From: DATBGZ01 sp963803115
GTDB taxonomy: Bacteria; Actinomycetota; Actinomycetes; Mycobacteriales; Micromonosporaceae
Direction of reading: 5' to 3'
NCBI GenBank assembly: GCA_963803115.1
Contig: CAWDLN010000008.1
Coordinates: 806,001-870,000 of the forward strand
DNA length: 64,000 bases
The notes under the pieces were generated by a model. That model made no database searches. It was not told the origin of the DNA and saw nothing but the letters and a program-made list of their open reading frames with translations. The position numbers and the translations under genes are program-made. The first letter of the stretch is position 1, and the number at the start of each line of letters is the position of its first letter. Shown here piece after piece: positions 17,405-26,600 of this stretch.

Positions 17405-18094
17405 ATGCTGCTCAGCGAGATCGCCGCGCTGTTGGACCCCGCGCCCCTGCCGATGGAGACCGGCTACGAACGACTCCCCGACGGGGTGCTCCACGTGGCC
17501 GTCCGCACCGACATGCACAACTGCTCCGGCGAGATGTTCGAATGGTGGTTCCGGTTCCGGCCCGACACTCAGCAGTACGTCTGGTGGCACCCGGTCGACC
17601 ACCAGTTCAGCGACTGGGCAGGCACGCTGAGCGCCGAAACCCACGTCGGCTCCGAACACATCGTCATCGAGCAGCTCACCGGGCTGCCAGCCCAGGACCT
17701 TCTGGTCCAGTTCTGCCACCCTGCCGAGTTCTTCGATGCCGAAGACTATAGGGCCGCTCGGGCCGAGAGGCGGGTCTTCGCCGCCGTCGTAGCCAGGTTC
17801 GGCATGGGTCACCAGCCCGCCCGAGCCGACAACGGCGCGGTCATCGGTGGCCGATTGATCCACATTGGACGTGACACACCGTGGGGCATGGTGTTGCGAA
17901 GCCACATCTTCGTCGGCGCCGACCTGCCCGCTGCGGGAGCTTCGCCGGCCGCCGTGGCGCGAGAGATTCCAGACGCGTTCGGCGTAGCGGCCGTCCAGCA
18001 TGTGTACAACGAGTTCACCTTCCTATCCCGCTTTCTCCCATCGCTGTATGCCGGCGAACACCGGGACAAGGTGAGCGTGCCCTTGCCGTGGTAG
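17405..18094 (+). CDS. DAPG/phloretin-hydrolase-like C-C hydrolase, copy 1
   Basis: 229 residues resembling the PhlG/Phy family, zinc enzymes that cut the C-C bond between an acyl group and a phenolic ring (2,4-diacetylphloroglucinol, phloretin). Family-type stretches: CSGEMFEWWFRFRPDT, VWWHPVDH, HIVIE, RSHIFVGADL and HVYNEFTFLSRFLPSLY. His of WWHPVDH, Glu of HIVIE, His of RSHI and His/Glu of HVYNEF are the likely metal ligands, by analogy with PhlG (His, Glu, His, His). Shorter than PhlG (about 290). ATG follows GAGAGGAAGG. Tandem with a near-copy 57 bp downstream. Confidence 0.8.
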   Translation: MLLSEIAALLDPAPLPMETGYERLPDGVLHVAVRTDMHNCSGEMFEWWFRFRPDTQQYVWWHPVDHQFSDWAGTLSAETHVGSEHIVIEQLTGLPAQDLLVQFCHPAEFFDAEDYRAARAERRVFAAVVARFGMGHQPARADNGAVIGGRLIHIGRDTPWGMVLRSHIFVGADLPAAGASPAAVAREIPDAFGVAAVQHVYNEFTFLSRFLPSLYAGEHRDKVSVPLPW

Positions 18095-18151
18095 CACGCG
18101 AAACCGTCAGCACCCTTATCAAAATGCCAGCACGACCAGAGAGGAAGGCCC

Positions 18152-18841
18152 ATGCTGCTCAGCGAGATCGCCGCGCTGTTGGACCCCGCGCCCCTGCCGA
18201 TGGAAACCGGCTACGAACGACTCCCCGACGGGGTGCTCCACGTGGCCGTCCGCACCGACATGCACAACTGCTCCGGCGAGATGTTCGAATGGTGGTTCCG
18301 GTTCCGGCCCGACACTCAGCAGTACGTCTGGTGGCACCCGGTCGACCACCAGTTCAGCGACTGGGCAGGCACGCTCAGCGCCGAGACTCACGTCGGCTCC
18401 GAGCACATCGTCATCGAGGAGTTCACCGGACTGCCGGCGCAGGACCTGGTCATCCAGTTCCGGGATCCGTCGGAGTTCTTCGATGCCGACGCGTACGCAC
18501 GCGCGCGCGAGGCGAGGACCGTCACCGCGGCCGTCTTGGGCCGGGTTGCCATCGGTCGGGACCCGCAGCGCACCCCCGACGGTGCCGTGCTCGGGGGTCG
18601 GTTGCTGCACGTCGGTCGGGACACCCCGTGGGGCTTTGCCCTGCGCAGCCACTTCTACCTCGGCGCCGACCTGCCGGCGGCTGGCGCGTCTCCGGCCGAC
18701 GTCGAGCGCGAGGTTCCGACGGCGTTCGGCATCGCGCTGCTGCAACACGCGTACAACGAGTTCACGTTCCTGTCCCGATTCCTCCCGTCCCTCTACATCG
18801 GGGAACACCGTGACAAAATTCCCGTATCGCTGCCGTGGTAG
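18152..18841 (+). CDS. DAPG/phloretin-hydrolase-like C-C hydrolase, copy 2
   Basis: 229 residues, same family as copy 1 and the same length. The first ~90 codons are nearly identical in DNA to copy 1, and so is the AGAGAGGAAGGCCC leader, while the last ~130 codons differ much more. This fits recent gene conversion of the 5' part. Metal-ligand candidates are all kept (WWHPVDH, HIVIEE, RSHFYLGADL, HAYNEFTFLSRF). Two copies with different C-terminal halves may cut two different acyl-phenol substrates. The IclR gene follows 52 bp later. Confidence 0.8.
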   Translation: MLLSEIAALLDPAPLPMETGYERLPDGVLHVAVRTDMHNCSGEMFEWWFRFRPDTQQYVWWHPVDHQFSDWAGTLSAETHVGSEHIVIEEFTGLPAQDLVIQFRDPSEFFDADAYARAREARTVTAAVLGRVAIGRDPQRTPDGAVLGGRLLHVGRDTPWGFALRSHFYLGADLPAAGASPADVEREVPTAFGIALLQHAYNEFTFLSRFLPSLYIGEHRDKIPVSLPW

Positions 18842-18893
18842 CACGGCAGGCGTCGGCTAGATGCGGGAAAGCGCTCAACCGGGGAGGTAACAC

Positions 18894-19668
18894 GTGACGG
18901 CGAAGGAATCAACTGAGGCGCGCGCGAGCGGCGTACAGGTGATCTCCCGAGCGGCCGAGATTCTGCGCGCTCTGCAGAGCGCGCCGGGTGGATCTGAGCC
19001 AGGCCGAGCTGGCCACCCGGATCGGCCTGGCCCGCAGCACGGTCCACCGTATCCTCGCCACGTTGGAGCAGGAGGGGCTGGTCGCGTCCGCCCAGCCCCG
19101 TGGCCGCTACCGGTTGGGTCCAGAGATCACGCTGATGGCCGAGGCGGCCAGACGCGCGCTGGTTACGCACATCAGGCCCCTGCTCGAGCAGCTGTCCCGG
19201 AGGCTCGACGAGACGGTCGACCTCTCCGTTCTCGACCACAACCATGCCACCTTCGTGGACCAGGTGGTGGCCAACCACCGGCTGCGGGCGGTGAGCGCCG
19301 TGGGCGAGTCCTTTCCGCTGCACTGCACCGCCAATGGCAAGGCCTTTCTGGCCGCGATGCCCAACGGCGCGGCCAACGCGGCGCTGGCGGCGACTCTGCC
19401 GGCCCTAACCCGCCACACGATCACTTCTCCCGACGTGCTGCGCAAGGAACTCGAGCTGGTCCGGGAGGAGGGCGTCGCGTACGACCGCGAGGAGCACACC
19501 GAGGGCATCTGCGCGGTTGGGGCGGTCCTACAGGAGGTTGGCGGGCAACTCGTCGCGGTCAGCGTGCCGATGCCCGTGCAAAGGTTCTATGGTCGGGAGC
19601 CGGAGCTTGCCGCCGCTCTCCTATCCTGCATACGCGACATCGATGCCGCGCTGAGACCGCCCGATTGA
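18894..19668 (+). pseudogene. IclR-family regulator with a frameshift near its start
   Basis: Residues ASGVQVISRAAEILRAL are in one frame from a GTG at 18894 (after GGGGAGGTAACAC); from 18988 the rest is in another: DLSQAELATRIGLARSTVH (helix-turn-helix), LDETVDLSVLDHNHATFVDQ, CTANGKAFLAA, YDREEHTEGICAVGA. Removing one T from GGTGGATCTGAGC restores GGLSQAE, so a single extra base breaks the gene. A GTG at 18988 could still start a 226-residue product lacking ~32 N-terminal residues, including the first helix of the wing domain. Its paralogue at 4889 is broken elsewhere. Regulator of the operon if functional. Confidence 0.8.
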
Positions 19669-19706
19669 GCCGCCAGTCTGGTCGCATCGGCCACCGCAAC
19701 TCCGGC

Positions 19707-19910
19707 CTAGCTCGGCACCCACAGCTCCGCGTGCGGCACGGAGTCGAGGGTCACGCGACCGCCCGCGATGTCCAGCCCCGCCCGAGCGTTGGCGATGCTG
19801 TCGGCGTTCGGCAGCGCACCGCCCGCGGAGAGGACGGTCACGAGGACGTCGCCGTCGTCCGGGGCGGCCCGCACCACAATGGTCCCGCTCTGGCCACTGA
19901 ACGTCGGACA
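19707..19910 (-). pseudogene. C-terminal fragment of a split-kinase 'B' protein
   Basis: About 62 residues (SGTIVVRAAPDDGDVLVTVL, then LDIAGGRVTLDSVPHAELWVP, stop at 19707) align with the end of the intact kinase at 30420 (HIVVRAVPEGNGVLITVL ... VGGRLTVDSAPFAALWMPA). As in that protein there is no DxGxG box. Everything upstream is replaced by transposase remnant sequence. Confidence 0.75.
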
Positions 19911-19929
19911 GACAGATGCATCGTCGTCC

Positions 19930-20262
19930 GTTCGCAGCGAAGGTTGCCGATCAAGATGATCGCAACGGTGTCGAAGGTCTCGCGGCACACAGTCCGCGCC
20001 GCGCTGCCGCGGACGCGCAGTCGAAGTACACGGGAAGGCCGGCGGGGTCGATTGTGGACGAGGTCAAGCCGCGCATCCGGGAGTTATTTCGGGCGTTCCC
20101 GACCATGCCGGCAACGGTGATCGCCGAGCGAGGTCGGCTGGACGCGTGGGCTGACCGTCTTCACCGACCGGGGTTAGGAACTACGGCCGGTGTACCTATC
20201 GCCCGATCCGGCCGGCCGCACCAGCGACGTCGCCGGGAATCCCTCTTTGCGACTTCTGGTTA
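19930..20262 (+). mobile_element. IS21-type IstA transposase remnant
   Basis: In shifting frames the strand encodes KYTGRPAGSIVDEVKPRIRE, FRAFPTMPATVIAER and PVYLSPDPAGRTSDVAG, the order of the IS21 IstA transposase just before its DDE domain. No IstB and no ends are seen. It is a decayed fragment that adjoins the kinase fragment. Confidence 0.7.
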
Positions 20263-20282
20263 GCGCCATCGAGAAGGCTGTT

Positions 20283-20827
20283 TCACGATCGGCCGGGCAG
20301 CCAGTCTGCGCGTGTCACCAGGTTAGCGCCGTCAATGCTGGCCCCACGTTTGAACAGGTGCACCGCTAACCACCCTGCCGCAGGCAGGGCGATCATCGCC
20401 CACAGGCCGTAAGCCTCAAACGGTGGCTCAAACGGATCCGGCACATACTGGTCGAAGAACCCGGGGTCACCAACAGAAGCGTGCCAGACGGAGACGGCAG
20501 AACACCGGCCGGAACCCATCGGTCCTGCTCGCCGTTCCAGTCGTCAATGCAGACCTCGATCGAGTGGACAGCTTGGTCGCGGACCTGCGCCGAGAACGGG
20601 AACAGCCCGTCCGAGCCGGCGTCGCAGACGAAGCCCCGGCCCACACAAGCGAACCCAGCCGGCCCGAGCCAGTCGGAGCTGTCAAGTAGGTCCTTGTACG
20701 CAGCCAGGAACCCAACAACGTTCGCCGGGTCCACGAACGCGATCGATGCCGAGTCAACGGCGAGTGGCTGGCCTTCGCGGTGCGCCTGCTGGAGGACAAC
20801 GTCGTCGGGCAGATCGAAGCAGTCCAT
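20283..20827 (-). pseudogene. Hypothetical protein with a C-terminal membrane helix, frameshifted
   Basis: ATG at 20827 is preceded by AAAGGGGGGCGG and lies 15 bp after the immunity gene on the same strand. The N-terminal ~115 residues (MDCFDLPDDVVLQQAHREG, AFVDPANVVGFLAAYKDLLD, DDWNGEQDRWVPAGVLPS) are in one frame. The C-terminal part (DPGFFDQYVPDPFEPPFEAY, GLWAMIALPAAGWLAVHLF) is in another, with the change near 20480. I recognise no family. Its place in the toxin-immunity operon suggests an accessory or second immunity protein. A sequencing error is as possible as decay. Confidence 0.5.
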
Positions 20828-20842
20828 CCGCCCCCCTTTCAA

Positions 20843-21400
20843 TCAACCCACTAGACCCCGTTGCCAGAATGAGATCCCGTTGAAGCCGGCGCCACGGAAT
20901 GCCTCTGCCACACTGAATGTGGCCCACACCGCCGAGGGAAACGTCGAGAGTCGAAAGACTGACGGATCAACGATGCGATCGGCACGCCAGACCGGAATCT
21001 CAATCGCCGCGATGCTGCCGGTGGAGATGGCGCGTCTCAGCTGGCTGCGCTCGAGGTCGAGCGCATCGATCAAGTTCGCTACATGGGGGACCCAGAAGGG
21101 GAGCCCGTTGACGGTCACACCCAGGAACTGCATTGGTCCGCCCGCCATCGGTTCGAGAACGGCCCGCGCGCGGTCGGAAACCGCAAAGCAGGCAGCCCCT
21201 CCAAGCCATACGGCGTCAACGTTTCGATCAGTTTTGATGAAGATGTCAATTGCTATTTGGGTAGGCGAAGTCCCGCGCTGCACGAAGTCCCAAACCTCAC
21301 GCCAGTCGAGGTGCCGGTTGCGGGGATGAGCGGGCACGACCCTCGGAAAGTCCTCGTCCGCGGGGCCGATCACCTGGTAGATGGGTCTGGGTTCGATCAT
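20843..21400 (-). CDS. Immunity protein (Imm11/DUF1629-like) for the AHH toxin
   Basis: 185 residues from an ATG at 21400 that overlaps the toxin stop codon (ATGA). The layout WLGGAACFAVSDRARAVLEP, then FLGVTVNGLPFWV, then LIDALDLERSQLRR and the end FSVAEAFRGAGFNGISF matches the DUF1629 (Imm11-type) immunity family, where a 'defended domain' strand, a V-L-D-A-L-D-E-E-R-S helix and an aromatic tail are typical. It would bind and block the nuclease encoded by the C-terminus of the upstream gene in the cytoplasm. The longer frame back to 21514 runs into the toxin gene and is not used. Confidence 0.75.
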   Translation of the reverse strand: MIEPRPIYQVIGPADEDFPRVVPAHPRNRHLDWREVWDFVQRGTSPTQIAIDIFIKTDRNVDAVWLGGAACFAVSDRARAVLEPMAGGPMQFLGVTVNGLPFWVPHVANLIDALDLERSQLRRAISTGSIAAIEIPVWRADRIVDPSVFRLSTFPSAVWATFSVAEAFRGAGFNGISFWQRGLVG

Positions 21401-24400
21401 GGCAGTTGGTAGAGATTCACGCCCCGGCTGGCGAAGAAGGCGACCACGTCCTGCGGACAGCTGCCCTGGGCGGGTGCGGCTCCGCGGCCGGCGCTGGCAC
21501 TGAGCCGTATGCATCCATTGCGGAGCATCGCACGTAGATCGTCCAGCCTTTCGATGGCATCATTCTTAGTCGTGGCGCTCAGGAGATACATTTCTACGTA
21601 GTCGGTGTAGACCTGCTCAGGAGCGCCCCGGTGGAAGGCCCCCACAAACGAAGGCATGCCCGAATAGTACGCCGACGGTAGCCATACCCCGTTATCGGCC
21701 CCGAATAGGTCTACCCCGAGATTATCAAGGTGAGTTGCCGCTGGGGACATGAGGGTCGCCGGCCGATTAAACTGAGCCACACCCAAGATATGGTGAGCCT
21801 GGCCGTTGACGTAAGGGCTGGCTCCGACCGTGGCGGCCAGGCCATCCCTCAGCCGATTCCGTGCCGTGCTATCACAGACCGGATTGATATTGTGAACTAG
21901 GATGCCGGTCGTGCCGACATAGAAAGTGTGGAGATCGGCGACGGTCAGGTTGTAGACGCTTGTCCACTCGGTCCGAGCCGTGACGGCTGAGATCTGGATG
22001 TAGGTGCCCTGGCTGGTGCGAAGGAGGCCGCCGGTCCTGAGTGAACCCGCATCGATAAAGGCGTGCTGATCCTCGACCCAGAACGGATGATTCGCGGTCG
22101 CGGTAATGCGCTCACCGGTCACGAGGTCAACGTCGACGAGCTGTTTGAGGCCCGTGCCGGTGATGACATTGGTCACCGGACGCGGACCGAGATGACCGCT
22201 GGTCGGGTCCGCGGCCATCACCAGATCGGATCGGTGTACCTGGCTTATCGGCTTCTTCGCGCCGTTTGCCAGCAGGACCGGGGTCGAGCCGTCGAAGCTG
22301 TTGCAGGCGTTGTCAAAGCCCCGAAGGAACGCGCGGTGGCGTAGGCGCTCCGTGCCCTTGAGGAGGGTCACATCGACAACGCCGGGCACGACCCCGAAGA
22401 GGCCCGCGAGAATCCGCTCCGAAGGCGAGAGCTCTCGACCGGCCAGATCCATGCCGAAGATGGCATGGCCGATGTCCAGCGCCGCGCCGAAGCCGGGCAG
22501 CCACTCGATGTAGAACTCGAACGCGTCGGCACCCCATTCCTGGGGTGTGTACGCACAAATGTCTGGGTAGTAGCCGTACAGTTCAACGAGATCGACACCC
22601 CGGAAGTTGCAACCCTCCAGTCCGCCGACCGGTGGTAGGGCCATGGCCGCGGTGCGGGCATCTTTGATGTCCTGGATCTGTTGCGGCGTGAAGTCGGTGA
22701 CGTCGGCGACCATCGTGCCACAGCGATCGGCGAGACCGACGTTGTCCGCCACCGAACCAGGCTCAGAGAGCAGAAATAGCCCGCAAAGGACAAGGTGACC
22801 CTGCCCTGTGCTGCTGAAGCTTCCGCTATGGATGACACCAGCATCCGGCTGCGTTAGCAGCCACCGACCGTTGCTGGCAATGACCGAGCCATCATTCTCA
22901 AATCTCACAGAGATCGACGGGGAGACCGGGCTGAGGCTCTCTACAACGCCGGTTGGTGCGTTGTAGAGCGTGACTGGTGGTGAGCAGTTTGTGTATGTGT
23001 CGAACGTTGCGACGCTTGGGCTAGCGCCGGTCGCGGCTATTTGGATCAGGCCCCGGTTGACCACGGATGCGCTGCACTCCAGCCGGAACCCAGCCGCACC
23101 GGTTACCCGGATCGTGCCCTCGTTGGTCAGCGCTCGAAACACGCGCACCTGATAGGGCTGTGCGACGGCGAACTCCACCACCGCGCCGGGGGTGATGGTG
23201 ACCGGGAAGTTGTCGTAGGGGGTGGTGGAGGTGATATAGATGTCGCCGCCGGTCAGGAGCGGGCCGATGCGCATATTGCCGACGATGTTGCCGATGAGTC
23301 GGGCGCCGTTTTGCGCCGAGACCCAGCCGGGACCGGACAACTGCGCGGAGAGGATCCCGACGACGGTGACCGTGACGCCTTCTGGCACGCTGCCTGTGCC
23401 ACTCACATTGGAGAGTTCGACGCCGTTACCGAACACAGTGGCCGGCCCGACCTGCGTGCCACCGATGGTTAAGGTTCCGCCCTCGCCAGAAAAGCGTCCG
23501 GCCGACACCCCATCCTGGACCGGGCTTGCCGGCACTCCCTGTCCCGCAGCCCAGCTGAGCTGCCCGGCCCGGGCCACCACCCATCCGTCGTTTTCCACCG
23601 ACATCGAGCTGAACATGGCGCTGGTGGTCGACCAGCTCTCTACAACGCCGGTTGGTGCGTTGTAGAGCGTGACTGGTGGTGAGCAGTTTGTGTATGTGTC
23701 GAACGTTGCGACGCTTGGGCTAGCGCCGGTCGCGGCTATTTGGATCAGGCCCCGGTTGACCACGGATGCGCTGCACTCCAGCCGGAACCCAGCCGCACCG
23801 GTTACCCGGATCGTGCCCTCGTTGGTCAGCGCTCGAAACACGCGCACCTGATAGGGCTGTGCGACGGCGAACTCCACCACCGCGCCGGGGGTGATGGTGA
23901 CCGGGAAGTTGTCGTAGGGGGTGGTGGAGGTGATATAGATGTCGCCGCCGGTCAGGAGCGGGCCGATGCGCATATTGCCGACGATGTTGCCGATGAGTCG
24001 GGCGCCGTTTTGCGCCGAGACCCAGCCGGGACCGGACAACTGCGCGGAGAGGATCCCGACGACGGTGACCGTGACGCCTTCTGGCACGCTGCCTGTGCCA
24101 CTCACATTGGAGAGTTCGACGCCGTTACCGAACACAGTGGCCGGCCCGACCTGCGTGCCACCGATGGTTAAGGTTCCGCCCTCGCCAGAAAAGCGTCCGG
24201 CCGACACCCCATCCTGGACCGGGCTTGCCGGCACTCCCTGTCCCGCAGCCCAGCTGAGCTGCCCGGCCCGGGCCACCACCCATCCGTCGTTTTCCACCGA
24301 CATCGAGCTGAACATGGCGCTGGTGGTCGACCAGCGCTCTACAACGCCGGTTGGTGCGTTGTAGAGCGTGACTGGTGGTGAGCAGTTTGTGTATGTGTCG

Positions 24401-25977
24401 AACGTTGCGACGCTTGGGCTAGCGCCGGTCGCGGCTATTTGGATCAGGCCCCGGTTGACCACGGATGCGCTGCACTCCAGCCGGAACCCAGCCGCACCGG
24501 TTACCCGGATCGTGCCCTCGTTGGTCAGCGCTCGAAACACGCGCACCTGATAGGGCTGTGCGACGGCGAACTCCACCACCGCGCCGGGGGTGATGGTGAC
24601 CGGGAAGTTGTCGTAGGGGGTGGTGGAGGTGATATAGATGTCGCCGCCGGTCAGGAGCGGGCCGATGCGCATATTGCCGACGATGTTGCCGATGAGTCGG
24701 GCGCCGTTTTGCGCCGAGACCCAGCCGGGACCGGACAACTGCGCGGAGAGGATCCCGACGACGGTGACCGTGACGCCTTCTGGCACGCTGCCTGTGCCAC
24801 TCACATTGGAGAGTTCGACGCCGTTACCGAACACAGTGGCCGGCCCGACCTGCGTGCCACCGATGGTTAAGGTTCCGCCCTCGCCAGAAAAGCGTCCGGC
24901 CGACACCCCATCCTGGACCGGGCTTGCCGGCACTCCCTGTCCCGCAGCCCAGCTGAGCTGCCCGGCCCGGGCCACCACCCATCCGTCGTTTTCCACCGAC
25001 ATCGAGCTGAACATGGCGCTGGTGGTCGACCAGCTCTCTACAACGCCGGTTGGTGCGTTGTAGAGCGTGACTGGTGGTGAGCAGTTTGTGTATGTGTCGA
25101 ACGTTGCGACGCTTGGGCTAGCGCCGGTCGCGGCTATTTGGATCAGGCCCCGGTTGACCACGGATGCGCTGCACTCCAGCCGGAACCCAGCCGCACCGGT
25201 TACCCGGATCGTGCCCTCGTTGGTCAGCGCTCGAAACACGCGCACCTGATAGGGCTGTGCGACGGCGAACTCCACCACCGCGGTCGTTTGAATGCTGAGG
25301 TCTCGAACGCTTGTCTGCGATGATATTTTAGGCGTCGCGCCGGCTGGAATGCAGACATCGTCAGTGCTGCCGGGGAGTCGCTGGGGCAGCCAATTGCCGA
25401 CGTCGCTCCATGAATTGTTCTGAGAAGCGCCTGTCCACACGAGGGCCGCGTCGGCGCACTGGTCGGAACTGGCCAAGCGGACGGGGAGTTGCCCTCCTGT
25501 CAGGCTCTTGGCGGTCGGATGCGGAACCGCAGAGAGATCGTAGGCATCAAGTGCTGGCCCGATCCGACGCACATCACCGCGGTCCGGTGCAATCCTCTCG
25601 ACCGCCACACTAGCCGCCCGTTCCAGCGAGGTGGCCAGCGTTCGCCTAGCAGATCGCATCTGCTGCAGGACGTGGTCCTGCTGGACTTGTCGGCGATCCG
25701 TTATCTCCGACAGAGAGTGACGTCTCGCGATGCCCATGTCGGCGACTACGCCAGGTTTCGTTTCCTCCGATTGGTCCGGAGGACTCTCGTGCGAAACCTC
25801 ACGATCGGATCGTGGCGGCGCCGTTGATCCTTCGTACTCATGGGTGCTGAGCCGCGGGAGGTCCGGCTCAAATGTGGGCGTCGCGCCGGGCGGTACAATC
25901 GCGATGAGAGTTGCAAGGATGAGACTTCCACGAGATATCTTTGCAATGCCCGCGTTTGACCAAGTTGCCCAGATCAT
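21397..25977 (-). CDS. Polymorphic toxin: repeat stalk, Hint domain, AHH nuclease
   Basis: A secreted 1526-residue toxin. The ATG at 25977 follows GGGGGC and begins a signal peptide (hydrophobic SLILATLIAIVPPGA); the frame is open to 26103. Residues ~232-1014 are three identical-looking 233-residue repeats plus a partial fourth, rich in beta/Ser/Thr/Gly, likely a surface stalk. Around 1226-1362 is a self-cleaving Hint domain: starts CNSFDGSTPVLLANG, has TANHPFWV, ends VHN. The tip (1385-1526) has QAHHILG and AFHRGA..VYTDYV, the AHH-type HNH nuclease motifs. The immunity gene overlaps the stop. By family, Hint would release the nuclease, which cuts DNA or RNA in competitors. The export route is uncertain: Sec by the signal peptide. 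Confidence 0.85.
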   Translation of the reverse strand: MIWATWSNAGIAKISRGSLILATLIAIVPPGATPTFEPDLPRLSTHEYEGSTAPPRSDREVSHESPPDQSEETKPGVVADMGIARRHSLSEITDRRQVQQDHVLQQMRSARRTLATSLERAASVAVERIAPDRGDVRRIGPALDAYDLSAVPHPTAKSLTGGQLPVRLASSDQCADAALVWTGASQNNSWSDVGNWLPQRLPGSTDDVCIPAGATPKISSQTSVRDLSIQTTAVVEFAVAQPYQVRVFRALTNEGTIRVTGAAGFRLECSASVVNRGLIQIAATGASPSVATFDTYTNCSPPVTLYNAPTGVVESWSTTSAMFSSMSVENDGWVVARAGQLSWAAGQGVPASPVQDGVSAGRFSGEGGTLTIGGTQVGPATVFGNGVELSNVSGTGSVPEGVTVTVVGILSAQLSGPGWVSAQNGARLIGNIVGNMRIGPLLTGGDIYITSTTPYDNFPVTITPGAVVEFAVAQPYQVRVFRALTNEGTIRVTGAAGFRLECSASVVNRGLIQIAATGASPSVATFDTYTNCSPPVTLYNAPTGVVERWSTTSAMFSSMSVENDGWVVARAGQLSWAAGQGVPASPVQDGVSAGRFSGEGGTLTIGGTQVGPATVFGNGVELSNVSGTGSVPEGVTVTVVGILSAQLSGPGWVSAQNGARLIGNIVGNMRIGPLLTGGDIYITSTTPYDNFPVTITPGAVVEFAVAQPYQVRVFRALTNEGTIRVTGAAGFRLECSASVVNRGLIQIAATGASPSVATFDTYTNCSPPVTLYNAPTGVVESWSTTSAMFSSMSVENDGWVVARAGQLSWAAGQGVPASPVQDGVSAGRFSGEGGTLTIGGTQVGPATVFGNGVELSNVSGTGSVPEGVTVTVVGILSAQLSGPGWVSAQNGARLIGNIVGNMRIGPLLTGGDIYITSTTPYDNFPVTITPGAVVEFAVAQPYQVRVFRALTNEGTIRVTGAAGFRLECSASVVNRGLIQIAATGASPSVATFDTYTNCSPPVTLYNAPTGVVESLSPVSPSISVRFENDGSVIASNGRWLLTQPDAGVIHSGSFSSTGQGHLVLCGLFLLSEPGSVADNVGLADRCGTMVADVTDFTPQQIQDIKDARTAAMALPPVGGLEGCNFRGVDLVELYGYYPDICAYTPQEWGADAFEFYIEWLPGFGAALDIGHAIFGMDLAGRELSPSERILAGLFGVVPGVVDVTLLKGTERLRHRAFLRGFDNACNSFDGSTPVLLANGAKKPISQVHRSDLVMAADPTSGHLGPRPVTNVITGTGLKQLVDVDLVTGERITATANHPFWVEDQHAFIDAGSLRTGGLLRTSQGTYIQISAVTARTEWTSVYNLTVADLHTFYVGTTGILVHNINPVCDSTARNRLRDGLAATVGASPYVNGQAHHILGVAQFNRPATLMSPAATHLDNLGVDLFGADNGVWLPSAYYSGMPSFVGAFHRGAPEQVYTDYVEMYLLSATTKNDAIERLDDLRAMLRNGCIRLSASAGRGAAPAQGSCPQDVVAFFASRGVNLYQLP
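22936..25282. repeat. 699-bp near-perfect tandem repeats
   Basis: Units begin at 22936, 23635, 24334 and 25033, exactly 699 bp apart; the last is cut at about 25282. The only difference I saw is T to G at 24336 (Ser to Arg). The unit is a multiple of three, so gain or loss of a unit changes stalk length by 233 residues without breaking the toxin frame. Confidence 0.96.
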
Positions 25978-26199
25978 TGTGCCCCCATGGCGGCATCCTC
26001 GATCGTCGACCGCGTTGTGAACCATGAGTACGCTAGCGGTCCACCAGTCCCATCGGTCGACTACGTTTGTACAGACAAGTCCCACCGTTAGATGCATCGA
26101 CATATGATGCCGCGGAGTCTACGATCCGCGCGGACGGCTCTGTAAGCCCGGCCGCATTCAGGATCAGCTGATTCTCGAGCTGACGAGGAGCGTTGGGCG

Positions 26200-26600
26200 C
26201 AACGGACAACGGCGACGGTCGCTCCACCGAATGCGGTTATGGTCTGGTAGGTCGCCTCGACGAGGGCGTCGCGCTGCTAGGGTTCGAGGTCACAGCCAGC
26301 CCCGAGCGCCCGCACGCGGGCATCGTTGATCCCGACCGCAAGTCCGGCCTGCTGCGCCGCGCGAGCGGTCGCGACGAGGCCCAAAGCCAGATCTCCGGAG
26401 TGATCGACACGCCCGGTCTCTGCCTAGACCTAGAGACGCAACCACGCAGCCCGGTCGGCCACACGGTCGTGCAGCTGATCGTCGCGGAGCACACAACCCC
26501 GGCTCAGGATCTCCAGCGTCTGCAGAATCCGGTCATGCAGTGCGGTGGACAGCCGGGCTCGCTGGGTGGCCGCGGCTGCGCCGCCGAGTCGAGCCGGTGC
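26200..26600 (-). pseudogene. Remnant of a split-kinase 'B' gene
   Basis: The minus strand encodes RARLSTALHDRILQTLEIL, the same phospho-acceptor His-Asp helix as the intact kinase at 30420, then in another frame LALGLVATARAAQQAGLAV and QQRDALVEATYQTITAFGG, which is the altered N-box region (no Asn). Frameshifts and an in-frame stop break it, and the membrane part is missing: it is joined directly to the end of the neighbouring 'A' remnant. Confidence 0.75.

Noticed and set aside
22970..25323. A series of plus-strand frames of 60, 141 and 143 codons repeated every 699 bp
   Set aside because: They are antisense shadows of the tandem repeats in the toxin gene; their repetition follows the DNA repeat and they have no ribosome sites or family features.
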